Numbered from the stretch's first letter, positions 1-9,558 are shown. The stretch is 64,000 bases of DNA from Cryobacterium sp. PH31-L1 (GCF_030063145.1 NZ_JASISM010000004.1:1-64000), one strand, 5' to 3'. Numbers and translations are program-made. The notes: generated by a model not told the origin, from the letters alone.

Positions 1-55
1 TCTTTCTCAGGTTCACCCCCCGTTCAGGGGTAGACGAAAACCCGGAAACGGGCAC

Positions 56-93
56 AAAAAAGCGGCCGGACCTGCGATAACAGGCCCGACCGC
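56..93 (-). terminator. Rho-independent terminator, minus strand
   Basis: Arms at 62-74 and 81-93 pair over 13 bp with two G-T wobbles around a 6-nt loop. Read on the minus strand, the hairpin is followed directly by six T (A-tract at 56-61). No minus-strand gene lies just upstream of it in the window, so it may be a backup stop for the fab operon or the end of an unrecognised transcript. Confidence 0.6.
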
Positions 94-229
94 ATCCGCT
101 CAACGAATTTGGAGTCTGTGCACGATTACCGGGTCGCGCTGCGCTCACGCGGAAACTGGTGGTCGCAGAGTGCGTTCGCGGCCGTCGAAGCCATGCGTAC
201 AGCAGGCCCGGGGAAGGCCTGTCAGGTGC

Positions 230-259
230 TTGTCAATGCGCAGGTGGCTGGGGCATAAT
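230..259 (+). promoter_or_regulatory. Sigma70-type promoter upstream of the DUF3145 gene
   Basis: TTGTCA at 230-235 and CATAAT at 254-259 are 18 bp apart, close to the primary sigma consensus. Transcription would start near 266, giving a leader of about 145 nt before the ATG at 410. The same two hexamers with the same 18-bp spacer recur on the minus strand upstream of lpd. Confidence 0.55.
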
Positions 260-409
260 GGCGCTATCGGCTCGCTGCGCTCTGGCGGACGAACAATTTC
301 ACATTCACCATCGCGCGAACAGCACTGAGTCATCAGAAACTCAACGTTGAAAGCGCGGTCGTTCCGAGGTCGTTGGGGAAGACGCACCTACTAGGAACGG
401 AGAAACACG

Positions 410-931
410 ATGGACGTATTACCTAACCGTCGGGCGCGGACCGCGCGAGGGGTGCTCTTTGTGCACGCCTCTCCGCGGGCCGTCTGCCCGCATGTCGAGT
501 GGTCGGCTGGCCGCGCGCTGGGCGAGGCGGTCAACTTTGACTGGTCAGAACAACCGGCTCTGCCCGGATCCCATCGGGCCGAATACTACTGGGAGGGTTG
601 CCCGGGGACCGGCGCGATACTCGCATCCGCTCTGCGCGGGTGGGAACAGCTGCGTTTCGAAGTCACCGAAGATGCCGGACCTGGTTCGGATGGCGGTCGC
701 TGGCTGCACACGCCAGAGCTGGGCATTTTCTATGCCCAGACCGACAGCGTGGGCAATGTCGTCGTGCCGGAAGATCGCATTCGATCGGCGATGGAGCGTG
801 CCGGAGCCAACGCGATCGAATTGCACCGGGAGCTGCGCCTGGCCCTCGGGCAAACCTGGGACGACGAGCTTGAACCGTTCCGGCAGGCCAGCGATCTGAA
901 CGCCGTGGTGTGGCTGCACCAGGTCGGCTGA
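410..931 (+). CDS. DUF3145 domain-containing protein
   Basis: A 173-aa protein of the actinobacterial DUF3145 family, function unknown. I recognise it from the N-terminal block around RGVLFVHASP and from HVEWSAGRALG and the central YYWEGCPGTGA segment. No signal peptide or membrane segment is visible, so it is probably cytoplasmic. The ATG at 410 is preceded by GGAG at 399-402. The gene is convergent with fabF, a position common for this family in actinobacteria; that hints at, but does not prove, a link to lipid metabolism. A perfect bidirectional terminator at 1067-1098 separates the two genes. Confidence 0.85.
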   Translation: MDVLPNRRARTARGVLFVHASPRAVCPHVEWSAGRALGEAVNFDWSEQPALPGSHRAEYYWEGCPGTGAILASALRGWEQLRFEVTEDAGPGSDGGRWLHTPELGIFYAQTDSVGNVVVPEDRIRSAMERAGANAIELHRELRLALGQTWDDELEPFRQASDLNAVVWLHQVG

Positions 932-1066
932 TCAGACCGGTTCCACATGCGTGCGGTTCGCCCGTGATGGCGTGGCCTGTCGACCGGTGACATTCCCGGT
1001 GGCAATCCCACGAAGTCGCAGTCTGTTCCTGTGATCACGGCCAGATACGGCGAATCGCCTTACAGA

Positions 1067-1098
1067 AATGACCCCGTCCGAATCCGGACGGGGTCATT
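1067..1098. terminator. Bidirectional terminator between DUF3145 and fabF
   Basis: A perfect 14-bp stem (1067-1080 with 1085-1098) closes a 4-nt loop. The stem begins AATG and ends CATT, giving short U-rich tails in both directions. It serves the convergent DUF3145 gene and the fab operon. Confidence 0.85.
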
Positions 1099-1112
1099 CT
1101 CATCTGCAGTCC

Positions 1113-2348
1113 TTAGACGGAGCGGAATGCCACGACGGCGTTGTGCCCGCCGAACCCGAAGGAGTTGCTCAGCGCGAGCAGGTCTCCGGCCGGCAGTGCA
1201 CGCGGTGACGTCACCACGTCGAGCGGAATTTCCGGGTCCTGCGACGTGAGGTTGATCGTCGGCGGTGCGGTGCGCTCGGCGAGAGCCTTCACCGTGAAGA
1301 ACGCCTCGAGGGCCCCGGCACCGCCGAGCAGGTGGCCGGTTGATGCCTTGGTCGCCGACACCGGGATACCGTCGAGCAGGTCACCGAACACTCGCTTGAG
1401 AGCGTTGTACTCGGCGATGTCTCCGACCGGGGTGCTGGTTGCGTGGGCGTTGATGTGGGACACATCGGCGAGGGTCGCACCGGCATTGTGCACCGTTGAC
1501 ACCATGGCGCGGGCAGCCGCGGTCCCCTCAGGGTCGGGCGCGGTGACGTGGTAAGCGTCGCTGTTGACGACGCCGCCGACGAGCTCAGCGTAAATGTGCG
1601 CTCCACGCGCCTTGGCGTGTTCTTCGGTCTCGATGACGAGGGCGGCAGCGCCCTCACCGAGAACGAAACCATCGCGGGTCACGTCGTACGGGCGGCTCGC
1701 GGTGGCCGGGTCATCGTTGCGGGTCGACAGGGCATGCATCGCCGCGAACGAGGCGATGGGCAGCGGGTGAATCGCGGCTTCGGATCCGCCAGCGATGACG
1801 ACGTCGGCCAATCCCGCCTGCAGACGGTTGTAGGCGTTGACCAGTGCTTCGGTGCTCGATGCACACGCGGAAACGACCGTGGTGATTCCGGCACGAGCGT
1901 GCAGATCCATTCCAATGGCCGCGCCCGGGCCGTTGGGCATGAGCATGGGAACTGTCATCGGCAGCACGCGGCGGGGGCCGCGCTCGCGCAGGGTGTCCCA
2001 CGCGTCGAGCAGAGTCCATACCCCGCCGATTCCGGTGGCCCAATCCACGGCAAGGCGTTCGGGCTCAACCTCGGGGGCGCCGGCATCTGCCCAGGCTTCG
2101 CGCCCAGCTATGAGTGCGAACTGGCTGGACGGGTCGAGTCGCTTGACTTCAAATCGCTGCAGCACATCGACGGTTTTCACACGCGCCTGTGCGGCGAAAG
2201 TTACGGGGATCGCCGTTTCAGCGACCCAGGGCTGCTCGAGGGTCGTGGCGCCAGATTCGCCGGCCAGGAGGGCTGTCCAGGTGTCGACCGCCGTTCCGCC
2301 CAACGGCGTGGTGGCACCGATACCGGTGATAACGATTTTCTTGGTCAT
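1113..2348 (-). CDS. fabF: 3-oxoacyl-[ACP] synthase II (KAS II)
   Basis: A 411-aa condensing enzyme that elongates acyl-ACP with malonyl-ACP in cytoplasmic type II fatty acid synthesis. The Cys-His-His triad is visible: Cys162 in SACASS, His302 in NAHATSTPVGD and His339 in KASTGHLLG, with Lys334 nearby. Length is normal. It is the last gene of the minus-strand set fabD-fabH-acpP-fabF. A stable hairpin in the 104-bp gap after acpP may lower its expression relative to the carrier protein. The ATG at 2348 follows a GGAGAG ribosome binding site. Confidence 0.96.
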   Translation of the reverse strand: MTKKIVITGIGATTPLGGTAVDTWTALLAGESGATTLEQPWVAETAIPVTFAAQARVKTVDVLQRFEVKRLDPSSQFALIAGREAWADAGAPEVEPERLAVDWATGIGGVWTLLDAWDTLRERGPRRVLPMTVPMLMPNGPGAAIGMDLHARAGITTVVSACASSTEALVNAYNRLQAGLADVVIAGGSEAAIHPLPIASFAAMHALSTRNDDPATASRPYDVTRDGFVLGEGAAALVIETEEHAKARGAHIYAELVGGVVNSDAYHVTAPDPEGTAAARAMVSTVHNAGATLADVSHINAHATSTPVGDIAEYNALKRVFGDLLDGIPVSATKASTGHLLGGAGALEAFFTVKALAERTAPPTINLTSQDPEIPLDVVTSPRALPAGDLLALSNSFGFGGHNAVVAFRSV

Positions 2349-2411
2349 AAGTCAACTCTCCATGGAACGACAAACGTGTGGGCGGGCGCATCGTGGCGCC
2401 AGTCCAAAGAA

Positions 2412-2438
2412 CAGGTCGGCCGTTTTCCGGCCGACCTG
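2412..2438 (-). terminator. Intercistronic hairpin between acpP and fabF
   Basis: A perfect 11-bp GC-rich stem (2412-2422 with 2428-2438) around a 5-nt loop, with no T tract after it on the minus strand. It probably acts as an attenuator or as a 3' stabiliser of the acpP message rather than a full terminator, since fabF has no obvious promoter of its own. Confidence 0.6.
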
Positions 2439-2452
2439 GTTCAGGCTTGGGC

Positions 2453-2701
2453 CTAGTCCTGCGCCTTCACAATGAACTCAACGGCGTCGCCGACGGTCTT
2501 GAGGTTCTTGACCTCTTCGTCGGGGATCTTCACATCGAACTTCTCTTCTGCGTTGACGACAATGGTCATCATCGAGATGGAGTCGATGTCCAAGTCGTCG
2601 GTGAACGACTTGCCGAGTTCAACCGTGTCGGTTGCAATTCCGGTCTCGTCGTTGATGAGCTCGGCCAGGCCGGTCAGAACTTCTTCGGTGGACAATGCCA
2701 T
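2453..2701 (-). CDS. acpP: Acyl carrier protein
   Basis: An 82-aa acidic acyl carrier protein that shuttles growing acyl chains as thioesters of 4'-phosphopantetheine. The attachment serine is Ser41 in DIDSISM. Length and helix pattern are normal for primary-metabolism ACP. The ATG at 2701 is preceded by AAGGAG. It sits between fabH and fabF as in other actinobacteria, and the hairpin downstream may allow its mRNA to outnumber that of fabF. Confidence 0.97.
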   Translation of the reverse strand: MALSTEEVLTGLAELINDETGIATDTVELGKSFTDDLDIDSISMMTIVVNAEEKFDVKIPDEEVKNLKTVGDAVEFIVKAQD

Positions 2702-2759
2702 GTTTTTTCTCCTTGAGGGTGTCTCGGTTGACCGAGACCTAGTTTAGGGGGTGGGTAGG

Positions 2760-3779
2760 TTAGGGCAGCACAACGACCTGCGCGCCGAACACAAGTCCGG
2801 CACCAAAGCCGATCTGCAGGGCAAGCCCGCCGCTGAGCTCGGGGTGTTCTTCAAGGAGACGGTGGGTGGCGAGTGGGATGGAAGCCGACGAAGTGTTTCC
2901 GGTCGTGGCAACATCACGCGCAATGACAACGGATTCCGGAAGCTTGAGCTGCTTGGCGAACTCATCGATGATGCGCATGTTCGCCTGGTGCGGAATGAAC
3001 GCGGCCAGGTCGGAGCTTTCGATTCCGGCGACTTCGAGGGCCTTTTTGGCCACTTTGGCCATGTCCCACACGGCCCAGCGGAAGACCGTCTGTCCTTCCT
3101 GGCGCAGCGTCGGCCATTCGGCTTCACCGCGGCGATATTCCTGCAGGGTGTGGTTCATCTGGATCGCTTCGGCCTTGGAACCATCCGAGCCCCATACGGT
3201 TGTGGCGATGCCCGGGTAGTCGCTCGGGCCGATGACGACGGCGCCCGCACCGTCGCCGAGCAGGAACGAGATGCTGCGGTCGGAGGGGTCGACAAGGTCG
3301 GACAGTTTCTCGGCTCCGATGACCAACGCGTAGTGCGCGGCACCGGTACGAATCAGTGCGTCGGCCTGCGCCACGGCGTAGGCATAGCCAGCGCAGGCAG
3401 CGTTGATGTCGTAGGCTGCGGCCGGATTGCTGCCGACCCGGTCGGCCACCACGGCGGCTATCGACGGGGTCTGGCGGCCGTTGCTGATGGTCGCGACAAT
3501 CACCGCGTCGATGAGGGCGGGGGCGATACCGCTTCTCTCAATGGCCTCCCGCGCGGCATCCGTTGCGAGGTCGAGGGCGTCGACGTCCTGGCCGGACCGG
3601 GCACGCGTGATGATGCCGGTGCGCTGTTGAATCCACTCGTCCGAGGAATCGATGGCCTCGACGAGGTCGTCGTTGGGGACGAGGTTCTCTCCGCGGGCAG
3701 CGCCTACAGACAGAATGCGGGTGTACTTCGGTCCGTGGGACTGCTGGAGTGTGGGCTTTGGCATAATCTCTTTCGTCAC
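2760..3779 (-). CDS. fabH: 3-oxoacyl-[ACP] synthase III (KAS III)
   Basis: A 339-aa initiating condensing enzyme that joins an acyl-CoA primer (in this group often branched-chain) to malonyl-ACP. The triad is visible: Cys129 in NAACAGYAY, His264 in IPHQANMRI and Asn295 in TGNTSSAS. The start is uncertain. A GTG at 3779 gives the length used here; an in-frame ATG at 3764 has a better spaced GAAAGAG ahead of it and would remove five residues. The gene follows fabD by 31 bp and precedes acpP. Confidence 0.95.
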   Translation of the reverse strand: MTKEIMPKPTLQQSHGPKYTRILSVGAARGENLVPNDDLVEAIDSSDEWIQQRTGIITRARSGQDVDALDLATDAAREAIERSGIAPALIDAVIVATISNGRQTPSIAAVVADRVGSNPAAAYDINAACAGYAYAVAQADALIRTGAAHYALVIGAEKLSDLVDPSDRSISFLLGDGAGAVVIGPSDYPGIATTVWGSDGSKAEAIQMNHTLQEYRRGEAEWPTLRQEGQTVFRWAVWDMAKVAKKALEVAGIESSDLAAFIPHQANMRIIDEFAKQLKLPESVVIARDVATTGNTSSASIPLATHRLLEEHPELSGGLALQIGFGAGLVFGAQVVVLP

Positions 3780-3810
3780 ATTCTCTCGTGCTTCAGAACT
3801 GCTGGCACAG

Positions 3811-4731
3811 TCAGGACTGCTGGTCGATCATGGCCCAGGCGGCGGGCAGGTCGTCCGGGGTCTTGATGGCGACGCTGGGGACGCCCTTCAGGGCTCGTTT
3901 CGCAAGTCCAACGAGGGCGCCGGCGGGCGCCACCTCGATGATTCCGGTGACTCCCGCTTGAGCGAAAGCCTCCATGCACCTGTCCCACCGTACCGGCGAC
4001 GACACCTGACCGACGAGCAGTTCCACAAAACGGATGCCGTCGATCACCCGGCTGCCGTCGCGGTTGGTCCAGATCGGGAGCGTGGGATCGGCGGGGCTGA
4101 GCGAGTCGGCGACCGCGGTCATCCGTTCGACGGCCGGCTTCATATACCGGGTATGGAATGCACCGGCTACCTGAAGCGGGATGACCCTGGCCCGGTGTGG
4201 GGGAGTCGCGGCGAGGGCCGCGAGAGCATCGAGGGCCCCGGCGACGACGATCTGCCCGCTCCCGTTGAAATTGGCCGGCTCCAGGCCCAGTTCGGCGACC
4301 TGTCCGAGCAGCTCGGTCTCATCGGCGCCGATGACGGCGCTCATACCGGTGGGCTCGAGCGCGGAAGCCGCCTGCATGGCGAGGCCCCGTTCCCGCACGA
4401 AGCGCACGGCCTCGGCGTTGGTCAGGATGCCAGCGCCAGCGGCCGCGGTTAGCTCACCGACCGAGTGTCCGGCGATACCGGCCATGCGGTCACGCCGTCC
4501 GTCCGTGAGGAGGGCTTCGAGGGTGAGGATGCCGGCAGCCACGATGAGGGGCTGGGCGATCGCCGTGTCGCGAATGGTGTCGGCGTCACTCACCGTGCCG
4601 TGCGCGACCAGGTCGAGTCCGACCTCCTCGGAAATTTGGCGGAGGCCAGCGTCGAAGGCAGGCAGAGCCAGCCAAGGCTCAAGGAATCCGGGAGTTTGGG
4701 AGCCCTGACCCGGGCAGACGACAACGATCAC
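3811..4731 (-). CDS. fabD: Malonyl-CoA:ACP transacylase
   Basis: A 306-aa acyltransferase that loads malonyl units from CoA onto ACP, the entry step of chain elongation. The nucleophile is Ser90 in GHSVGE and the catalytic histidine is His193 in GAFHTRY; the N-terminal CPGQGSQ signature is present. It is the first gene of the fab set, starting at a GTG (4731) with GGAAG upstream. The 105-bp gap to fasR is the likely regulatory region of the operon. Confidence 0.95.
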   Translation of the reverse strand: MIVVVCPGQGSQTPGFLEPWLALPAFDAGLRQISEEVGLDLVAHGTVSDADTIRDTAIAQPLIVAAGILTLEALLTDGRRDRMAGIAGHSVGELTAAAGAGILTNAEAVRFVRERGLAMQAASALEPTGMSAVIGADETELLGQVAELGLEPANFNGSGQIVVAGALDALAALAATPPHRARVIPLQVAGAFHTRYMKPAVERMTAVADSLSPADPTLPIWTNRDGSRVIDGIRFVELLVGQVSSPVRWDRCMEAFAQAGVTGIIEVAPAGALVGLAKRALKGVPSVAIKTPDDLPAAWAMIDQQS

Positions 4732-4766
4732 TTAGTTAGTCTTCCAATCTGGTGACGTAAATGAAT

Positions 4767-4779
4767 GTGCAGATCGCAC
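4767..4779. promoter_or_regulatory. Candidate operator upstream of fabD
   Basis: GTGC-N5-GCAC inverted repeat 36-48 bp before the fabD start, in the only sizeable gap of the fasR-fab block. FasR-type proteins are known to act on the fabD promoter in Streptomyces, but I do not recall the site sequence, so assignment to FasR is only a guess from position. Confidence 0.25.
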
Positions 4780-4836
4780 TAAGTATCTAAGAAAGCTTTG
4801 TCGACAGTAGTACATTCGCCGGTTTCCGGGGCTGGA

Positions 4837-6039
4837 TCAGCGGCGTCGACTGGATCCGTCGTGGTCACTGATCGAGCCGATAATCAGCGCGGACTGCAGA
4901 ATGAGCGCCTCGCGGGCTCCCGTGGCGTCGTAGCCGATGACCTCGGACACACGTTTGAGGCGATACCGCACGGTGTTCGGATGCACGAAGAGTTCGCGCG
5001 CGGTCGCCTCCAATGAGCGACCATTGTCGAGGTAGCACCAGAGCGTGGTGAGCAGCTCGGTGGAGTGGGCTTGCAGTGGCCGATAGATGCGATGAATGAG
5101 CGTGGCCCGCGCGAGTGGATCGCCAGCAAGGGCACGTTCGGGGAGCAGATCGTCGGCCTGCACCGGGCGCGGCGCATTGCGCCACGAACGCGCGACCGCG
5201 AAGCCGGCCAGTGCGGCCTTCGCGCTTTTCGACGCATCCACAAGGTTGGGTACCTCGTGGCCCAGCACCAGGTGCCCGGGGCCGAAGATCGGCTCCAGTT
5301 GCATGGCAATTTCCATGAAGGTTAACGCTGCGGCGGTGCCGACGTCCTCGCTGTCGACCGGCGCCGGTCGGGCCCGACCGATCACGAGCACCAGGCGGTT
5401 GCCCTGCACTCCGATCAGTACGTCCGCAGCCATGTGCCGGGCGGCCCGGCGTAGCTGGTCGACGTCGAGCATCTGCGGCGTCGTGCCGACCAAAACGCAG
5501 ACCTCGCCGTGGCCGTGCCAGCCGAGGGCCGCGATGCGGCTGGGAAGCTCATCGTCATATTCCCCGCTGAGAATAGAGTCGACGACGAGCGCTTCGAGAC
5601 GGGCGTCCCAGAGCCCGCGCGCCTCGGCGGCGCGAGCGTAGACATCCGCTGCCCCAAAAGCGATCTCCCGGGAGTACAGCAGAATGGCCTCGCGCAGGGC
5701 CTCGCCGCCGTCCTTGACCCGTTCCTCGACGACTTCAACCGTCACCCGAATGAGCTGCAGCGTCTGCTGCAGGCTCACCGAGCGCAACAGTTCGCGGGGC
5801 GCGGCACCGAAAACGTCAGCGGCGATCCACGGCGTTGACCGCGGGTCGTCGAACCACGAGATGAAACTCGTGATTCCGGCCTGGGCTACCAGTCCGACGG
5901 CGGACCGCCGCCCTGGTGGCATATCGCCATACCAGGACAGCGTGTCCTCGAGCCGCTTGAGCGTCTGGGTCGACAGCTCACCGGAGATGGTGCGCAGCCA
6001 GTTGAGAGTCTGCTCTTTCGTCTTGGGCGCCGGTGCCAC
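4837..6039 (-). CDS. fasR: FasR-like PucR-family transcriptional regulator of fatty acid synthesis
   Basis: A 400-aa protein with the PucR layout: a long N-terminal sensing part, a GGDEF-like middle part and a C-terminal helix-turn-helix at about residues 345-375 (LEATARELFVHPNTVRYRLK). The Streptomyces homologue of this position, FasR, binds and activates the fabD promoter. The GTG start at 6039 lies 6 bp after the aceE stop, so it is probably co-transcribed with aceE, and fabD follows after 105 bp. The assignment as FasR rests on domain layout and position. Confidence 0.8.
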   Translation of the reverse strand: MAPAPKTKEQTLNWLRTISGELSTQTLKRLEDTLSWYGDMPPGRRSAVGLVAQAGITSFISWFDDPRSTPWIAADVFGAAPRELLRSVSLQQTLQLIRVTVEVVEERVKDGGEALREAILLYSREIAFGAADVYARAAEARGLWDARLEALVVDSILSGEYDDELPSRIAALGWHGHGEVCVLVGTTPQMLDVDQLRRAARHMAADVLIGVQGNRLVLVIGRARPAPVDSEDVGTAAALTFMEIAMQLEPIFGPGHLVLGHEVPNLVDASKSAKAALAGFAVARSWRNAPRPVQADDLLPERALAGDPLARATLIHRIYRPLQAHSTELLTTLWCYLDNGRSLEATARELFVHPNTVRYRLKRVSEVIGYDATGAREALILQSALIIGSISDHDGSSRRR

Positions 6040-6045
6040 GGTTTT

Positions 6046-8772
6046 TTAGCTCTCGCCCCCGGCGGAGCCGGTGGTGCCCGCGCTCACATCGTGCAGGCGA
6101 TACTTTGCAATGGCCTGGCAGGCGAGACTCCGGTCAACGTCACCGCGACGAGCGAGCAGCTCCAGGGTGCGCACGACCATCGACGGACCATCGATCTTGA
6201 AGAATCGACGTGCCGCCGGACGGGTGTCCGAGAAGCCGAAGCTATCGGCACCGAGCGTCGCGAAGTCGCTCGGAACGAACTGCCGAATCTGATCCGGAAC
6301 GGCGTGCATGAAGTCGGACACGGCCACGAACGGACCGGCTGCTCCCTCGAGCTTCGAGGTGACATAGGGAACCCGCGGCTCGTCATCGGGGTTCAGGAAG
6401 TTGTGTTCCTCAGCGGCAAGACCATCGCGGCGGAGCTCGGTCCAGGACGTGACCGACCAGACATCGGCTGACACCCCCCAGTCGTCGGCGAGCAACTTCT
6501 GCGCCTCAAGCGCCCACGGCACGGAGACACCGGAGGCCAGCAGCTGAGCCTTCGGACCATTCACTGCGGATGCGCTCACCCGGTGGATACCGTGCAGGAT
6601 GCCGTCCACATCGACATCATCGGGCTCGGACGGCTGAACGGCCGGCTCGTTGTAGACCGTGATGTAGTACATGACGTTCGGGTCGGTGTGGGTTCCGCCG
6701 TACATGCGATCGAGTCCCGCGCGCACGATGTGGCCGATCTCGTAACCGTACGCCGGGTCGTAGGAGACGACGGCCGGGTTGGTCGATGCCAGCAGCGGCG
6801 AGTGACCATCGGCGTGCTGCAGCCCCTCCCCGGTCAGCGTGGTGCGACCGGCCGTGGCTCCAATGATGAACCCGCGGGCCATCATGTCGCCGGCAGCCCA
6901 GAGGGCGTCGCCGGTGCGCTGGAATCCGAACATGGAATAGAAAACGTAGACCGGAATGAGCGGTTCACCCTGGGTGGCGTACGAGGTACCCACGTTGGTG
7001 AACGCCGCGGCAGCGCCGGCCTCGTTGATGCCCACGTGCAGGATCTGACCCTGCGGGCTCTCCTTATAGGAGAGCAGCTGGGCGTGATCAACGGACGTGT
7101 AGTGCTGGCCGTTGGGGTTGTAGATCTTGGCGGTGGGGAAGAACGCGTCGATGCCGAAGGTGCGGGCCTCGTCGGGGATGATCGGAACGATTCGGTTGCC
7201 GAAGTCCTTGGCCCGCACGAGTTCCTTGAGCAGCCTCACGAAGGACATCGTCGTAGCGATCTCCTGGGTTCCGGAACCCTTTTTGGCGACCTTGTAGGTC
7301 TCATCGCCGGGTAGGTTGAGTTTGGCGTGAGTGGTGCGACGCTCCGGCAGGTAGCCGCCGAGAGCACGACGACGCTCGTGCATGTACTCGATCGCCTCGT
7401 CCTTGTCGCCGGGGGTGTAGTACGGCGGCAGGTACGGGTTTTCCTCGAGCTGGGCATCCGTGATCGGCACGTGCATGCTGTCACGGAAGGACTTGAGGTT
7501 CTCGAGGGTCATCTTCTTCATCTGGTGGGTCGCGTTGCGGCCCTCGAAGCTCGGTCCGAGGCCGTAGCCCTTGATCGTCTTCGCCAGAATGACCGTCGGC
7601 TGGCCCTTGTGCTCGGACGCGGCCTTGAAGGCGGCGTAGACCTTGCGGTAGTCGTGGCCGCCGCGCTTGAGGTTCCAGACCTCGTCGTCGCTCAGGTGCT
7701 CGACCAGCTTGAGGGCGCGCGGGTCGCGGCCGAAGAAGTTCTCGCGCACGTAGGCGCCGCTTTCGGCCTTGTAGGTCTGATAGTCGCCGTCGGGCGTGAC
7801 GTTCATGAGGTTGATCAGGGCGCCGTCGACGTCGTTCTTGAGCAGGTTGTCCCACTCTCGACCCCAGACCACCTTGATGACGTTCCAGCCGGCACCGCGG
7901 AAGAAGCTCTCCAGCTCCTGGATGATCTTGCCATTACCGCGCACCGGGCCGTCAAGGCGCTGCAGGTTGCAGTTGATCACGAAGTTGAGGTTGTCGAGGC
8001 CTTCGTTGGCGGCGACCTGCAGCTGGCCACGGCTTTCGACCTCGTCCATTTCGCCGTCGCCGAGGAACGCCCAGACCTGCTGGTCGCTGGCGTCCTTGAT
8101 GCCACGGTTGGTCAGGTAGCGGTTGAGCTGCGCCTGGTAGATGGCGTTGATCGGTCCGAGACCCATCGACACGGTCGGGAACTGCCAGAATTCCGGCATG
8201 AGCCGCGGGTGCGGGTACGAGGAGATGCCGTCGGGGGCGTGCGACTTTTCCTGGCGGAAGCCGTCCAGCTGGTTCTCGGTCAGTCGTCCCTCAAGGAAGG
8301 CACGAGCATAGGTCCCGGGGGAGGCGTGTCCTTGGATGAAGATCTGGTCGCCACCGCCCGGGTGATCCTGGCCGCGGAAGAAGTGGTTGAACCCGACCTC
8401 ATAGAGGGCAGCAGATGACGCATAGGTCGCGATGTGCCCGCCGACGGCGATGCCGGGGCGCTGAGCGCGGTGCACCAGAACGGCAGCGTTCCAGCGAATC
8501 CAGGCGCGGTAGCGGCGCTCGATGTCTTCGTCACCGGGAAAGTCGGGTTCGTTCTCCGTGGCGATGGTGTTGATGTAGTCCGTCGTCGGCACCATGGGAA
8601 CGCCGAGGTGCAGCTCTTTCGAACGCTTCAACAGGCTGAGCATGATCTCACGTCCGCGTTCGTGGCCGTGTTCGGCAACGAGCGAATCGAGGGATTGCGA
8701 CCACTCGGCCGTCTCCTCCGGATCGGAGTCGGCGTTGTTCGTCGAGTACGGGTCCTGGTCGTTGACCGTCAC
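6046..8772 (-). CDS. aceE: Pyruvate dehydrogenase E1 component, homodimeric type
   Basis: A 908-aa thiamine-diphosphate enzyme that decarboxylates pyruvate and reductively acetylates the lipoyl group of E2, feeding acetyl-CoA to the TCA cycle and fatty acid synthesis. The ThDP motif starts at [13 protein letters not shown] and ends about 30 residues later at [10 protein letters not shown]. Length is normal for the single-chain class. The ATG at 8772 has GGAGAGG before it. The matching E2 and E3 subunits and lipoyl synthesis genes lie at 24-31 kb. The fatty-acid regulator fasR follows 6 bp downstream. Confidence 0.96.
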   Translation of the reverse strand: MTVNDQDPYSTNNADSDPEETAEWSQSLDSLVAEHGHERGREIMLSLLKRSKELHLGVPMVPTTDYINTIATENEPDFPGDEDIERRYRAWIRWNAAVLVHRAQRPGIAVGGHIATYASSAALYEVGFNHFFRGQDHPGGGDQIFIQGHASPGTYARAFLEGRLTENQLDGFRQEKSHAPDGISSYPHPRLMPEFWQFPTVSMGLGPINAIYQAQLNRYLTNRGIKDASDQQVWAFLGDGEMDEVESRGQLQVAANEGLDNLNFVINCNLQRLDGPVRGNGKIIQELESFFRGAGWNVIKVVWGREWDNLLKNDVDGALINLMNVTPDGDYQTYKAESGAYVRENFFGRDPRALKLVEHLSDDEVWNLKRGGHDYRKVYAAFKAASEHKGQPTVILAKTIKGYGLGPSFEGRNATHQMKKMTLENLKSFRDSMHVPITDAQLEENPYLPPYYTPGDKDEAIEYMHERRRALGGYLPERRTTHAKLNLPGDETYKVAKKGSGTQEIATTMSFVRLLKELVRAKDFGNRIVPIIPDEARTFGIDAFFPTAKIYNPNGQHYTSVDHAQLLSYKESPQGQILHVGINEAGAAAAFTNVGTSYATQGEPLIPVYVFYSMFGFQRTGDALWAAGDMMARGFIIGATAGRTTLTGEGLQHADGHSPLLASTNPAVVSYDPAYGYEIGHIVRAGLDRMYGGTHTDPNVMYYITVYNEPAVQPSEPDDVDVDGILHGIHRVSASAVNGPKAQLLASGVSVPWALEAQKLLADDWGVSADVWSVTSWTELRRDGLAAEEHNFLNPDDEPRVPYVTSKLEGAAGPFVAVSDFMHAVPDQIRQFVPSDFATLGADSFGFSDTRPAARRFFKIDGPSMVVRTLELLARRGDVDRSLACQAIAKYRLHDVSAGTTGSAGGES

Positions 8773-9052
8773 AGTCGACCTCTCCTTGGGGTTTATGCAG
8801 CGATGGTGCTTCGTGGGGGCATTCTTTCGCCACTACGAAGGCACGTGCCGTAAATGAGCAGGTTGGATTGCAACCAGCGGCACCAGGTAAGCCTACAGAT
8901 TTTTAGTCGTCGTCCGCAGACGGGGGCTTCACCGGGCAAAATTCCCGAGGACGTATTCACGCGGTCTGTGAATCCGCGCACATTGCCGGGCTAGAGTGTG
9001 TCACCGGCCAATCCGTGCGCGCACGCGCACGCGCACCAGGAAAGGAGCATTC

Positions 9053-9523
9053 ATGGCTCTCGAAAACGACACCCAGGCACCCGACTTCAAACTGATCAAC
9101 CAGTTCGGCGAAAGCGTTCAGCTCAGCCAATACCGGGGGACGAAGTCGGTCGCGCTCGTCTTCTTTCCGCTCGCCTTTTCCGGAATCTGCAGCGGTGAGC
9201 TGTGTGAGCTGCGCGACAATCTCGCGCTCTTTGACGACGGCGGCGTTGAACTGATTGGCATTTCGGTCGACTCTCGACACGCCCTGCGGGCTTTCGGCGA
9301 GCAGGAAAAGTACACTTTCGATCTGGTCGCAGATTTCTGGCCGCACGGTGCCGTCGCGAAGGAATACGGCGTTTTTCTCGAGGAGAAGGGCTTCGCCAAT
9401 CGCGCGACCTTCCTGATCGACCCGAGCGGCATCATCCGTTCCAGTTTCATCACCGCACCGGGCGAGGCACGGTCGATCGAGTCGTATCGGGCCGCGCTCG
9501 AGCAGCTCGCACCGGTGCTCTGA
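9053..9523 (+). CDS. ahpE: AhpE-type peroxiredoxin
   Basis: A 156-aa thiol peroxidase that reduces hydroperoxides, of the actinobacterial AhpE class. The peroxidatic cysteine is Cys46 in FFPLAFSGICSGEL. A second cysteine at position 51 is close by, but no distant resolving cysteine is seen, so a one-Cys mechanism with an external reductant fits best. The ATG at 9053 is chosen because AAAGGAG lies at 9041-9047; a frame extending further upstream has only Arg/Thr-rich low-complexity sequence. It diverges from aceE and precedes tRNA-Val. Confidence 0.92.
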   Translation: MALENDTQAPDFKLINQFGESVQLSQYRGTKSVALVFFPLAFSGICSGELCELRDNLALFDDGGVELIGISVDSRHALRAFGEQEKYTFDLVADFWPHGAVAKEYGVFLEEKGFANRATFLIDPSGIIRSSFITAPGEARSIESYRAALEQLAPVL

Positions 9524-9558
9524 GCCCGTCGGGCGGCAATCGCCACGCGACACTGACC

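Larger units (their letters stand above)
1..409. other. Intergenic region at left edge, no gene recognised
   Basis: I see no convincing coding sequence here. The small reading frames on both strands lack a ribosome binding site and look like shadow frames. Positions 16-32 and 41-53 can form two small hairpins (ACCCC/GGGGT, and CCCG-GAAA-CGGG). They could be the tail of an RNA or a leader lying outside the window. A minus-strand terminator lies at 56-93 and a plus-strand promoter at 230-259. The rest (about 260-400) is probably the untranslated leader of the DUF3145 gene. Confidence 0.5.

Noticed and set aside
211..260. Possible SRP RNA or other small RNA at the left edge
   Set aside because: A few bases recall the SRP tetraloop region (GGCCCGGGGAAGGCC-like), but the asymmetric loop and flanking helices do not follow.
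145..387. 80-codon minus-strand open frame in the left intergenic region
   Set aside because: No ribosome binding site or leaderless promoter, unusual composition rich in Arg, Pro and Cys, and it lies across the strong plus-strand promoter.
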